From Ahaetulla prasina (Eukaryota; Chordata; Lepidosauria; Squamata; Colubridae), in assembly GCF_028640845.1 (NCBI RefSeq), contig NC_080543.1:4009959-4073958 (forward strand): a DNA stretch of 64,000 nt. The letters are read 5' to 3'. Each line of letters opens with the position of its first letter. Within the stretch, counting starts at the first letter, position 1. Under the pieces are notes generated by a model. It saw only the letters and a list, made by a program, of their open reading frames with translations. It did not search any database and had not been told where the DNA came from. The translations under genes were made by a program, and so were the position numbers. This document shows positions 1 to 9,954 of this stretch, piece after piece.

Positions 1-225
1 ACAATGTCTTCCCATGGAGTGAACCAAGTCTTTGAGTTCTGCAGCTGTTCTAATGTGAAACCAAGATTGAATGATGGCTTCTATTAACTGGGTTTGATTG
101 CTGGGTTGCTTCTGAGTAACCAGTTTCTTTAATTGGCTCCATAGATCTTCCATTGGGTGAAGGTCTGGGCTATTCCCAGGCCATTTCAGCTGTGGAATAG
201 GATTATCTTGAAATTTCAAAATGCT
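1..225 (-). pseudogene. Tc1/mariner-type transposase C-terminal fragment, cut by window edge
   Basis: The minus strand reads open through WPGNSPDLHPMEDLW and on to an Arg/His-rich end, matching the C-terminal third of Tc1-family DDE transposases (family hallmark WPxxSPDLNPIENLW). The final catalytic Glu is kept in the HPMED motif. Upstream, FQDN corresponds to the second catalytic Asp, but only 18 residues separate that Asp from the Glu instead of the usual 34, so an internal piece is deleted. The 3' side runs off the window. Confidence 0.8.
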
Positions 226-273
226 GCATATTTTTCTATGCTGACGGAACTTAACACATATAAGAAGTTGAAA

Positions 274-632
274 CAGGTAGTCCTCGACTTACGACCGCAA
301 CTGAGCCAAACAGTGCTGTGGTTAAGGGAGACTTTTGTTCAAAGCGAGTTTCGCCCTGTTTTACGACCTTTCTTGCCATGGTTGTTAAGTGAATCACTGC
401 CATTGGTAAGTTAGTAACCAGGTTGTTAAGTGAATCCGGCTTGACCAAAGGATCACGTGATGTAACGGTCATGAGTATAAACCGGTGGCCAAGTACCTGA
501 ATTTTGATCACATGATCATGGGGATGCTAACCAAGGTCGTAAGTATGAAAAACGGTCATAAGTCACTTTTTTCAGTGACGTTGCAACTTTGAATGGTCGC
601 TAGACAAACCGTTGTAAGGCGAGGACTACTTG
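274..632. repeat. MITE-1 copy (palindromic-ended non-autonomous DNA element)
   Basis: It starts CAGGTAGTCCTCGACTTACG and ends with the inverse (gcgaggactacttg). The body reads through the family landmarks: ttttacgacctttcttgcca, ttgttaagtgaatc, gatcacgtga, ggtcgtaagt. This is the best near-full copy; about 25 others occur in the window. Confidence 0.8.
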
Positions 633-732
633 TAAATCTAGAAATGCCTTGGTAATGTGTTAATTTTCCCATAATGCCCTCTGGTGCTCTCAAGGCATTG
701 TGGGAGATGTAGTTTTCCGTGGCTGTCGAGGC

Positions 733-867
733 CAGAGGTCTTCAAACATGGCAGCTTTAAGACTTGTGGACTTCAACTCCCAGAATTCTCCAGCCAGCAT
801 AGCTGGCTGGAGAATTCTGGGAGTTGAAGTCCACAAGTTTTAAAGCTGCCAAGTTTGAGGACCTCTG
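733..867. repeat. MITE-2 copy, near-perfect palindrome
   Basis: The two arms carry gacttgtggacttcaactcc and its complement around a centre at ccagcatagctgg; the ends are cagaggtc/gacctctg. It can fold into one long hairpin. The family recurs many times here. No clear target duplication is seen at this copy. Confidence 0.8.
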
Positions 868-932
868 CTTTAGGGATTTGTGTTGGAATAACTGACATTT
901 TAGTGCAAATGTTTATTCTCATTTCATTCCTT

Positions 933-933
<1 letters not shown>

Positions 934-1000
<67 letters not shown>
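934..1000. repeat. (AAT)n microsatellite
   Basis: About 22 uninterrupted AAT units; the duplicated copy lies at 2942-3011. Confidence 0.95.
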
Positions 1001-1579
1001 TTTAATCGCCTGCTCTCTACATTTTACCGGTCTTCAACTTTGTAAGCATTAAATTGGGTTTTATTTTCAGTACGACTGTACAGTTGAAAACAAGATTTAC
1101 TTTTGGGATTCCTGATTTGATTCTCCAGGTGTGTCAAATAGGAAGAGTTCCCCCCCCCCTACTTTCCCTAATGAGTTCATAGCAACCACAAATGTGTTTC
1201 TTGCTGCAATTATCTCCGCCTTTATTAAGCTCTTCAGATAGGATTTGGGGTGAGTGCGTGTGTAATTTTTTTAAAAAAAATGTCATGGTTACTCATGCAA
1301 AACACATCTGGCTAATTGGAGACCAATTGCACAGCCTCTTGTCTCAAAGATTAATTTGCCGGGATTGTTTTCCTTAAAAGAGATTTTTGGATTTTTCTGC
1401 ATTTAGCCTGCCTTTTTTTTTTTTTATAGCTGCAAACTTTCTCTCGCTTGCGGTGGGAACTTCCTACGTTGCTCCATTGATTGGAGTGAGAGATTGTGTA
1501 ACGTACAGTAATGTCATTTGTTTCTGCGCACATAAACACATTTTAAAAAACTATCAAGGTAACGTTCGATCTGCAAATC

Positions 1580-1855
1580 GTTCGTTTAGTCATCGTACGA
1601 AAAGGTGACTTGCAGCCTGGTCCTCGCATTTGCAACCTGTTGTAGCATCCTGAGGGTCACATGATTGGAATTTGGGCACTTGGCAACCTGCTTGTATTTA
1701 TGACGGGCTGCGGTGTTGCTGAATGGCCACACGATGCACAGTAATTTGCTCCCTGATTGTGTTCCAAAAAGCCATAAAATTGTGTTGAGAAAGGGCCAAG
1801 AAAGATTATAAAATGGGGCAAAATTCATTTAACCACTGCCTTGCTTAACAACAGA
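1580..1855. repeat. MITE-1 derivative
   Basis: It carries family landmarks in reverse order: gtagcatcctgagggtcacatgat, cacttggcaacctg, tataaaatggggcaaaattca, gcttaacaacagaaat. Diverged. Its duplicate is at 3600-3878. Confidence 0.7.
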
Positions 1856-1904
1856 AATCTAGGACTCAGCTCTCATAAGCCTATTGCATATTGCAGTGCA
1901 GTGT

Positions 1905-2762
1905 CAGTGGTCTAGTGGCGAAGGTGCAGAGCTAGAAACCAGGAGACGGTGAATTCTAGTCCCACTTTAGGCTTAAAAGCTGAACTGGGTGACTTTGGGC
2001 CAATCACCAAGAGACGGTGAGTTCTAGTCCCGCCTTAGGCATGGAAGACAGCTGTGTCTTTAAGCCAATCACCAGGAGACAGTGAGTTCTAGTCCTTCCT
2101 TAGGCATGAAAGCTGGTTGGGTGGCTTTGGGCCAATCACCAGGAGACGGTGAGTTCTAGTCCCGCCTTAGGCATGAAAGACAGCTGTGACTTTAAGCCAA
2201 TCACCAGGAGACAGTGAGTTCTAGTCCCTCCTTAGGCATGAAAGCTGGTTGGGTGGCTTTGGGCCAATCACCAGGAGACGGTGAGTTCTAGTCCCGCCTT
2301 AGGCATGGAAGACAGCTGGGTCTTTAAGCCAATCATCAGGAGACAATGAGTTCTAGTCCTGCCTTAGGCACGAATGTTGGCTGGGTGACTTTGGGCCAAT
2401 CACCTGGAGACTGTGAGTTCTAGTTCCGCCTTAGGCAGGAAAGGTGGCTGGGTGGCTTTGAGCTAATCACTTGGAGATGGCGAGTTCTAATTCCACCTTA
2501 GGCAGGAAAGGTGGTTGGGTGACTTTGGGTGATTGTGAATTCTAGTTCTGACATCAGGCGATTGTGAATTCTAGTTCTGCTTTAGGCATGAAAGGCAGTT
2601 GTGGCTTTGAGCCAATCACCAGGAGACGGTGAGTTCTAATTCCACCTTAGCCAGGAAAGGTGGCTGCATTGACTTCGCCAATCACCAGGCGATTGTGAAT
2701 TCTAGTCCCGCTTAGGCATGAAAGGAAGCAGGTGGCTTTGAGCCAATCACCAGGAGACATAA
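1905..2762 (+). repeat. Sauria-type SINE with internal module expanded as a minisatellite (array A)
   Basis: A tRNA-like head (tctagtggcgaaggtgcagagctag) is followed by about 12 head-to-tail copies of a roughly 67-bp module (gagttctagtcccgccttaggc ... gggtgactttgggccaatca). Neighbouring units alternate between two subtypes (tttaagccaatc versus ggctttgggcc), giving a dimeric pattern near 134 bp. The SINE 3' tail is missing because a CR1 piece follows. Confidence 0.85.
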
Positions 2763-2888
2763 CATAACCTAACAACAACAGAGTTGGAAGGGACCTTGGA
2801 GGCCTTCTAGTCCAACCCCCCGCCCAGGCAGGAAACCCTACACCATCTCAGACAGATGGTTATCCAACATTTTCTTAAACATTTCCAG
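2763..2888 (-). repeat. CR1 LINE 3' fragment
   Basis: It carries the signature agttggaagggaccttggag and gtccaacccc, the reverse complement of the common sauropsid CR1 3' end. The duplicate is at 4789-4914. Confidence 0.85.
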
Positions 2889-2940
2889 TGTTGGAATAAC
2901 TGACATTTTAGTGCAAATGTTTATTCTCATTTCATTCCTT

Positions 2941-2941
<1 letters not shown>

Positions 2942-3011
<70 letters not shown>
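2942..3011. repeat. (AAT)n microsatellite, duplicated copy
   Basis: About 23 AAT units in the second copy of the tandem duplication. Confidence 0.95.
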
Positions 3012-3599
3012 TTTAATCGCCTGCTCTCTACATTTTACAGGTCTTCAACTTTGTAAGCATTAAATTGGGTTTTATTGTCAGTACGACTGTACAGTTGAAA
3101 ACAAGATTTACTTTTGGGATTCCTGATTTGATTCTCCAGGTGTGTCAAATAGGAAGAGTTCCCCCCCCCCCTACTTTCCCTAATGAGTTCCTAACAACCA
3201 CAAATGTGTTTCTTGCTGCAATTATCTCCGCCTTTATTAAGCTCTTCAGATAGGATTTGGGGTGAGTGCGTGTGTAATTTTTTTTAAAAAAATGTCATGG
3301 TTACTCATGCAAAACACATCTGGCTAATTGGAGGCCAATTGCACAGCCTCTTGTCTCAAAGATTAATTTGCCGGGATTGTTTTCCTTAAAAGAGATTTTT
3401 GGATTTTTTTCTGCATTTAGCCTGCCTTTTTTTTTTTTTTTTTTTATAGCTGCAAACTTTCTCTCGCTTGCCTGGTGGGAGCTTCCTACGTTGCTCCATT
3501 GATTGGAGTGAGAGATTTGTGTAACGTACAGTAATGTCATTTGTTTCTGCGCACATAAACGCATTTTAAAAAACTATCAAGGTAACGTTCGATCTGCAA

Positions 3600-3878
3600 A
3601 TCGTTCGTTTAGTCACCGTACGAAAAGGTGACTTGCAACCTGGTCCTCGCATGTACAACCTGTTGTAGCATCCTGAGGGTCACATGATTGGAATTTGGGC
3701 ACTTGGCAACCTGCTTGTATTTATGACGGGCTGCGGTGTTGCTGAATGGCCACACGATGCACAGTAATTTGCTCCCCGATTGTGTTCCAAAAAGCCATAA
3801 AATTGTGTTGAGAAAGGGCCAAGAAAGATTATAAAATGGGGCAAAATTCATTTAACCACTGCCTTGCTTAACAACAGA
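3600..3878. repeat. MITE-1 derivative, duplicated copy
   Basis: Second copy, within the tandem duplication, of the MITE-1 derivative at 1580-1855. Confidence 0.7.
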
Positions 3879-3924
3879 AATCTAGGACTCAGCTGTCATA
3901 AGCCTATTGCATATTGCAGTGCAG

Positions 3925-5120
3925 TTTCAGTGGTCTAGTGGCGAAGGTGCAGAGCTAGAAACCAGGAGACGGTGAATTCTAGTCCCACTTTAGGCTTAAA
4001 AGCTGAACTGGGTGACTTTGGGCCAATCACCAAGAGACGGTGAGTTCTAGTTCCGCCTTAGGCATGAAAGACAGCTGTGTCTTTAAGCCAATCACCAGGA
4101 GACAGTGAGTTCTAGTCCTTCCTTAGGCATGAAAGCTGGTTGGGTGGCTTTGGGCCAATCACCAGGAGACGGTGAGTTCTAGTCCCGCCTTAGGCATGAA
4201 AGACAGCAGTGACTTTAAGCCAATCACCAGGAGACAGTGAGTTCTAGTCCCTCCTTAGGCATGAAAGCTGGTTGGGTGGCTTTGGGCCAATCACCAGGAG
4301 ACGGTGAGTTCTAGTCCCGCCTTAGGCATGGAAGACAGCTGGGTCTTTAAGCCAATCATCAGGAGACAATGAGTTCTAGTCCTGCCTTAGGCACGAATGT
4401 TGGCTGGGTGACTTTGGGCCAATCACCTGGAGACTGTGAGTTCTAGTTCCGCCTTAGGCAGGAAAGGTGGCTGGGTGACTTTGGGCCAATCACCTGGAGA
4501 CTGTGAGTTCTAATTCCACCTTAGGCAGGAAAGGCGGTTGGGTGACTTTGGGTGATTGTGAATTCTAGTTCTGACATCAGGCAATTGTGAATTCTAGTTC
4601 TGCTTTAGGCATGAAAGGCAGTTGTGGCTTTGAGCCAATCACCAGGAGACAGTGAGTTCTAATTCCACCTTAGCCAGGAAAGGTGGCTGCATTGACTTCG
4701 CCAATCACCAGGCGATTGTGAATTCTAGTCCCGCTTAGGCATGAAAGGCAGCAGGTGGCTTTGAGCCAATCACCAGGAGACATAACATAACAACATAACA
4801 ACAACAGAGTTGGAAGGGACCTTGGAGGCCTTCTAGTCCAACCCCCCGCGCAGGCAGGAAACCCTACACCATCTCAGTCAGATGGTTATCCAACATTTTC
4901 TTAAAAATTTCCAGTGTTGGAGACGGCGAGTTCTAATTCTGCCTTAGTGATGCAAGCCAGCTGGGTGACTTTGCACCAGTCCCTCTCTCTCAGCGCAACC
5001 CACCTACACCTCACCGATCTGTTGTTGTGGGGAAAGTAGGAGGAGAAGGAGAAGGTATGGGTTATGTTCACTGCCTTGAGTTATTTGTAAAAAATAATAA
5101 ATGAGGTTCAAACAAACAAA
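3925..5120 (+). repeat. Sauria-type SINE with expanded internal module (array B) and SINE tail
   Basis: This is the duplicate of array A, followed after an inserted CR1 piece (4789-4914) by the normal SINE 3' half: ctctctctcagcgcaaccca, then actgccttgagttatttgta and an AAT/CAAA-rich end. The tail identifies the family and shows that the minisatellite unit is an amplified SINE interior. Confidence 0.85.
4789..4914 (-). repeat. CR1 LINE 3' fragment, duplicated copy
   Basis: Duplicate of 2763-2888. Its TGTTGGA end coincides with the duplication breakpoint. Confidence 0.85.
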
Positions 5121-5144
5121 CAACAAAATGGATTCTATCCCTGG

Positions 5145-5195
5145 ACAAGGGGGTTGGACTAAATGATCTCCTAGGTCCCTCCGAACTTTCCTTCG
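5145..5195 (+). repeat. CR1 LINE 3' end remnant
   Basis: Reads gggggttggactaaatgatc then ggtccctcc, a short diverged CR1 3' signature. The sequence from here to 5450 shows nothing else I recognise. Confidence 0.6.
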
Positions 5196-5449
5196 TTCCA
5201 GGATGACTGAGCTGTGTTTGAAGCCAGACGATTTTCCTTGGAATTCCTTTCTAGGGAATTCTATTTATACCCAGGAGATTATTTTTGGCATCCCGAGTAT
5301 TTGTCCCTCTGGTCTTGTCAAAACTAAAAGTGTCTTGGCTTCGAACCAGAGGTGCCATTAAGAGGGAAAAGATCCAGACAGCCAAAAATTGGCAAGAGAA
5401 AAAAAACAAAACCTTTCCTTCTGGTCCAGTGGCCGTAAAAACATGCACA

Positions 5450-5680
5450 GGCAGTCCTCGACTTACGGCAGTCCAATTAGTGATGGTTTGAAGCAACTGC
5501 GGCACTGGAGAAACGTGACTTACGACCGTTTTTCACACTTGTGACTGTTGGCAGCACCCCCAGGGTCACGTGAGTTACATTCGGATGCTTGGCAACTGAC
5601 TCATATTTATGACGGTCGCAATGCCCTGGAGCGCCTTTTGTGACCTTCTGATCAGCAAAGTCAGTAGGGAAGCCAGAACA
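5450..5680. repeat. MITE-1 copy, truncated
   Basis: It begins caggcagtcctcgacttacg and runs through cgtttttcacacttgtgact, gggtcacgtgag and tggcaactgactcatattta before losing similarity. Confidence 0.8.
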
Positions 5681-5689
5681 ACGGGCTTA

Positions 5690-6962
5690 CTAGCCATAGC
5701 GCTTAGATTTATATACTGCTTCACGGCGCTTTCCAGCCCCTTCTCTAAGCGGTTTATAGAGTCAGCCTCTTTCCCCCAACAATCTGGCTCCTCATTTTAG
5801 CGACCTTGGGAGGATGGAAGGCTGAGTCAACCTGGAGGCAGTCAGGATCGAACTACTGGCAGTGATCAGTGAATTACTGCATTCTAACCACTGTGCCATC
5901 TTCCTTCCTTCCTTCCTTCCTTCCTTCCTTCTATCCTTCCATCTTTCTTCCTTCCTTCCATCTTCTTACCTTCCTTTTATCCTTCCTTCCTTCCTTCCTT
6001 CCTTTTATCCTTCCATCTTCTTCCTTCCTTCCTTCCTTTCTCCCTCCCTCTCTTTCCAGGCAGTTTACAGAGTCAGCCTCTTGCCCCCAATAATCTGGCT
6101 CCTCATTTTAGCGACCTCGGAAGGACGGAAGGCTGAGTCAACCTGGAGGCAGTCAGGATCGAACTACTGGCAGTGATCAGTGAATTACTGCATTCTAACC
6201 ACTGTGCCATCTTCCTTCCTTCCTTCCTTCCTTCCTTCCTTCCTTCCTTCCTTCCTTCCTTCCTTCCTTCCTTCCTTCCTTCCTTCCTTCCATCCATCTT
6301 TCTTCCTTCCATCTTCTTACCTTCCTTTTATCCTTCCATCTTCCTTCCTTCCTTCCTTTTATCCTTCCATCTTCTTCCTTCCTTCCTTCCTTTCTCCCTC
6401 CCTCTCTTTCCAGGCAGTTTACAGAGTCAACCTCTTGCCCCCAATAATCTGGCTCCTCATTTTAGCGACCTCGGAAGGACGGAAGGCTGAGTCAACCTGG
6501 AGCCGGTCAGGATCGAACTACTGGCAGTGATCAGTGAATTACTGCATTCTAACCACTGTGCCATCTTCCTTCCTTCCTTCCTTCCTTCCTTCCTTCGTTC
6601 CTTCTATCCTTCCATCTTTCTTCCTTCCTTCCATCTTCTTACCTTCCTTTTATCCCTCCATCTTCCTTCCTTCCTTCCTTCCATCTTCCTTCCTTCCTTC
6701 CTTCCTTTTATCCTTCCATCTTCTTCCTTCCTTCCTTCCTTCCTTTTATCCTTCCATCTTCTTCCTTCCTTCCTTCCTTTCTCCCTCCCTCTCTTTCCAG
6801 GCAGTTTACAGAGTCAGCCTCTTGCCCCCAATAATCTGGCTCCTCATTTTAGCGACCTCGGAAGGACAGAAGGCTGAGTCAACCTGGAGCCGGTCAGGAT
6901 CGAACTGCTGGCAGTGAGCAGTGAATTAGCCTGCAATACTGCATTCTCACCACTGCGCCACC
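5690..6962 (-). repeat. SINE/(CTTC)n higher-order tandem array
   Basis: On the minus strand a tRNA-derived SINE starts near 6962 (ggcgcagtggtgagaatgca; B-box agttcgatcctg). Its body plus a (CTTC)n tract repeats in tandem: the landmark gaattactgcattctaacca recurs at about 5870, 6181 and 6535, with a modified copy near 6925. Spacing of 310-390 bp varies with the CTTC length. Imperfect CTTC/ATC tracts occupy about 5900-6045, 6210-6400 and 6565-6790. Confidence 0.8.
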
Positions 6963-7082
6963 AGGGCTTAATACTAACTACTAACAAGTGCAGTGATTCA
7001 CTTAGCAATTGAGGCAAGAAAAGTTGTAAAATGGGGCAGAACTCACGTAACAACTGTCTCGCTGAGCAATGGACATTTTTGG

Positions 7083-7219
7083 CTGAATAGAATAGAATAG
7101 AATAGAATTTTTTATTGGCCAAGTGTGATTGGACACACAAGGAATTTGTCTTGGTGCAGATGCTCTCAGTGTACATAGAAGAAAAGATACGTTCATCAAG
7201 GTACAACACTTAATGATGG
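7083..7219 (-). repeat. Snake1/CR1-L3-like LINE 3' end, short copy
   Basis: An (AGAAT)n run then ttattggccaagtgtgattg, ggacacacaaggaatttgtc, the reverse complement of the LINE 3' end. Confidence 0.8.
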
Positions 7220-7222
7220 TCA

Positions 7223-7413
7223 TAGAATAGAATAGAATAGAATAGAATAGAATAGAATAGAATAGAATAGAATAGAATAGAATAGAATAGAATAGAATAG
7301 GAATTTTTATTGGCCAAGTGTGATTGGGCACACAAGGAATTTGTCTTGGTGCATACGCTCTCAGTGTTCATAAAAAGAAAAGATACGTTCATCAAGAATC
7401 ATAAAGTACAACA
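7223..7413 (-). repeat. Snake1/CR1-L3-like LINE 3' end with (AGAAT)n
   Basis: About 15 AGAAT units (7223-7299) then the same LINE 3' end as 7083-7219. It appears to be a tandem re-copy, since gatacgttcatcaag ends both. Confidence 0.8.
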
Positions 7414-7564
7414 CTTAAGAATTGCGGTCATAAGTCAAGGACTATACCTGTACTGCCTTCCCCAGTTGGGAAAAGTTTGCACTTCGTATCCACAAAGTAA
7501 AATAACTGGGGGTCTCTTGGAAGAGAAGATGGATTGCTCCATGAAAGCTTTTGGATTGCTCTGG

Positions 7565-7567
<3 letters not shown>

Positions 7568-7618
<51 letters not shown>

Positions 7619-8515
7619 GTCTCTCTTTTTTGTCTCTCACTTTCTCTGTTTCTCATTGTCTCTCTCACACACTCACTTTCTCTCATTCTCTTTCTCCCTC
7701 TCTCTCTTTCCCTCTTCCCACTCTCTCTCTGTTTGTTTCTCTTTCTCTCACTTTTTCTCTGTTTCTCTCATTCTCTGTTTCTCCCTCTCTTTCTCTCATT
7801 GTCTCTCTTTCTCCCTCTCTCTCTTTCCCTCTTTCCCCCCTCTCGCTGTTTCTCTCTGTTTCTCTCACTTTCTCTCTGTTTCTCTCATATTCTCTCTCTC
7901 TCTCCCCCTCCCTCTTTCTCTCTTTCTCCTTGTCTCTCTCTCACACTTTCTCTTCCTCTTTGTTTTTCTCTTTCTCCCTCTCTCTTTTCCTCTCTCTTCC
8001 CCCCTCTCTGTTTCTCTCTGTTTCTCTCTTTCTCTCTGTTTCTCTCATATTCTCTCTCCCTCTCTCTTTCTCATTGTCTCTCTCACACACACTTTCTCTT
8101 ACTGTCTCTCTCTTTCTCCCTCTCTGTCTCTCTCTTCCCCCTCTCTCTGTTCCTCTGTTTCTCACTTTCTCTGTTTCTCTCATATTCTCTCTCCCTCCCT
8201 CCCTCTCTCATTGTCTCTCTCACACACACTTTATCTTTCTCTCACTGTCTCTCTCTTTCTCCATCTCTCTCTTTCCCTCTTTCCCCCCCTCTCTGTTTTT
8301 CTCTCTTTCTCTCTCTTTCTCTCTGTTTCTCTCATATTCTCCCTCCCTCTCTCTCTCTTTCTCCTTATCTCTCTCACACACACTTTCTCTCTTTCTCTCT
8401 CTCTCTTTTCCTCTCTCCCTCTCTGTTTCTCTCTCTCTCTGTTTCTGTTTCTCTGTTTCTCTCACTTTCTCTCTCTGTTTCTCTCATTCTCTCTCTCCCT
8501 CCCTCCCTCCCACCT
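7568..8515 (+). repeat. CT-rich polypyrimidine tract
   Basis: About 950 bp of (CT)n interrupted by gtttctct, cattgtctct and cacacactttct blocks. Long reading frames through it on both strands are low-complexity (Ser/Leu/Phe or Arg/Glu). Confidence 0.95.
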
Positions 8516-8811
8516 CTGGTGCCCATTGCAAAAGGTGAATAATTCATTTCTCTCCGTCCTGCTTCCTGTTTTATTTCTGCGCCTGTAAAGCTCACTACCC
8601 GAGGCTTGAATCATTCATAAGCTTTCCTTCCAGAGCTGCAGGGAGCCCAGCTCAGAGCTCTTTTCCTCAAAGAGGAGGAGAGGCTTCAGATACGTGGGAA
8701 GTGGTTTGTAACACAGCCAAACATGTCCACGAACGTAGAAGGGATAACATTTGATCAGCCCTTCTTTCTGCAATTACAGCTCTATTAGGAAAGGAGTTCA
8801 AGCCACTACAG
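8516..8811. other. Unassigned sequence
   Basis: Non-repetitive by eye. No splice-flanked exon and no long frame seen. Confidence 0.4.
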
Positions 8812-9015
8812 GTAGTCCTTGACTTATCGCTGCTTGCTTAACGACCGTTCAAAGATACGATGGACCCTGAGCAAAGGTCTTGTTCCGACGGCCACTTTCT
8901 GCCCCTGTGGTCACGTGATCCCATTGCTAGCGTGCCGGCACCCAGTCGGCATTGATGGCCATTTGCAGTGTCCTAAGTCATCCGACTGCAATTTTGGGGA
9001 GAAACCCCCTGCAGT
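8812..9015. repeat. MITE-1 fragment
   Basis: It starts caggtagtccttgacttatc and contains gtggtcacgtgatccc, then diverges. Confidence 0.75.
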
Positions 9016-9026
9016 CTATGCCAGGA

Positions 9027-9153
9027 GTCTCCAACCTTGGCAACTTTACGACTTATGGACTTCAGACTCCCAGAATTCCTCAGCTAGCAACTTTACGACT
9101 TGTGGGAGTTGAAGTCCGCAAGTCTTAAAAGTTGCCAAGGTTGGAGACCCCTG
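9027..9153. repeat. MITE-2 copy
   Basis: Arms aggagtctccaaccttggca and gttgccaaggttggagaccc bracket the cagaattcctcagctagc core. Confidence 0.8.
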
Positions 9154-9156
9154 GTC

Positions 9157-9670
9157 TGTTGTGTCTGCGCCCCCCGAGCCAGGCCCCCTGCCAGAAAGTG
9201 ACTTGGAAAGTGAGGGGGAAGAGCCATCAGGACTTACCTCGGGAGCACCGGCTTCCCTGGATCAGCTCCAGGAGCCAGAGGCAGGCCAGGTGGAGGAGAT
9301 AACGAGGCCTCCGTCCCCTGACTCTTCCCCCCCCAGGCCACGCCTCCAGACCCAGCTGATGGCAATCAGGCCTGGCTGGACCCTAGGTTTTGTAGGCAGG
9401 AGAGGCGGGAACAACAGAAGCAGGGGTGGGGCAGGGCTAGGAAGTGCTGAATCATGGAGCCACACCCCACAGGATATAAAAGCAGCAAGGGCTGCTATCC
9501 TTTTCGTAGCAGGCAAATCAACTGCTTGACTAGAGCTGAAGTACTGTTTGGCTCATTGGCATCAAGGGAGATAACAGAGCCACTTGGCAGACGCTCGCTA
9601 GTTTGCTGCCAGAGCTGATAGTGCCGGCTAATTAAGTCATCGCTTGGACTGAGGCGAGGGGGACAGAACA
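9157..9670 (+). mobile_element. Solo LTR, family LTR-A, copy 1
   Basis: It begins TGTTGTGTCTGC and ends GACAGAACA, flanked by an exact 5-bp duplication TGGTC (9152-9156 and 9671-9675). A TATA-like tataaaag lies at about 9475. There is no internal retroviral or gypsy sequence, so it is a recombined solo LTR. A 122-residue frame within it is incidental. Confidence 0.88.
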
Positions 9671-9719
9671 TGGTCTATATGGCAAAAGTTGATCCATTCT
9701 AACTCTCTGCCTACCCAAA

Positions 9720-9850
9720 ATTTGATTTTGACTGAAGAAGTTAACTTGGATGAGTAACGAAACATCCCAGTTTTTGTAAACATCGGCCCTGTTGCTGTGA
9801 GTTAACCTTTTGAGATATTCCTGGATTTAAGCGTTCCAACTGATGCGCCG
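9720..9850 (+). repeat. Penelope-like element fragment (hammerhead-like motif)
   Basis: It carries ctgaagaagttaacttggat then gagtaacgaaacatc, the same motif order as the Penelope-type 3' segments at 12.5, 25.1 and 54.6 kb. Diverged. Confidence 0.55.
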
Positions 9851-9954
9851 GCAGTTGTGAGTTGCTAACAATTTTTCACTGCAGAGCAGTGAATTAAGAA
9901 CAGACTTGTGGTTCATAGCATTTTTGTGGCCATAACGACAGTTGTCAGGAAAGT

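Larger units (their letters stand above)
881..2888. repeat. Tandem segmental duplication, copy 1
   Basis: This block is repeated with few differences at 2889-4914. It contains, in order, an (AAT)n tract, about 550 bp of unassigned sequence, a MITE-1 derivative, a Sauria SINE minisatellite and a CR1 fragment. Both junctions carry TGTTGGA. Confidence 0.9.
2889..4914. repeat. Tandem segmental duplication, copy 2
   Basis: It has the same contents and order as 881-2888, 18 bp longer mainly through simple-repeat length changes. The sequence after 4914 continues the Sauria SINE that was interrupted, so the right-hand copy abuts the ancestral flank. Confidence 0.9.
6963..7452. repeat. MITE-1 copy interrupted by LINE tails
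   Basis: The left part (6963-7080: gtgattcacttagcaattga, aagttgtaaaatggggcaga) and right part (7420-7452: ggtcataagtcaaggactat) belong to one element, split by the two LINE 3' ends listed separately. Confidence 0.7.

Noticed and set aside
1905..5000. CRISPR-like regular repeats
   Set aside because: Direct repeats of about 67 bp without unique spacers, derived from a SINE, in a vertebrate genome.
7310..8588. Long plus-strand open frames of Ser/Leu/Phe composition
   Set aside because: They arise from the CT tract and are open in all three phases; there are no domains or splice context.
9161..9529. A 122-codon Pro/Glu-rich frame that resembles a conserved peptide also at 52678-52977 and on the minus strand at 35594-35962
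   Set aside because: The shared frame is explained by homology of the solo LTRs; an LTR coding for protein is not supported.
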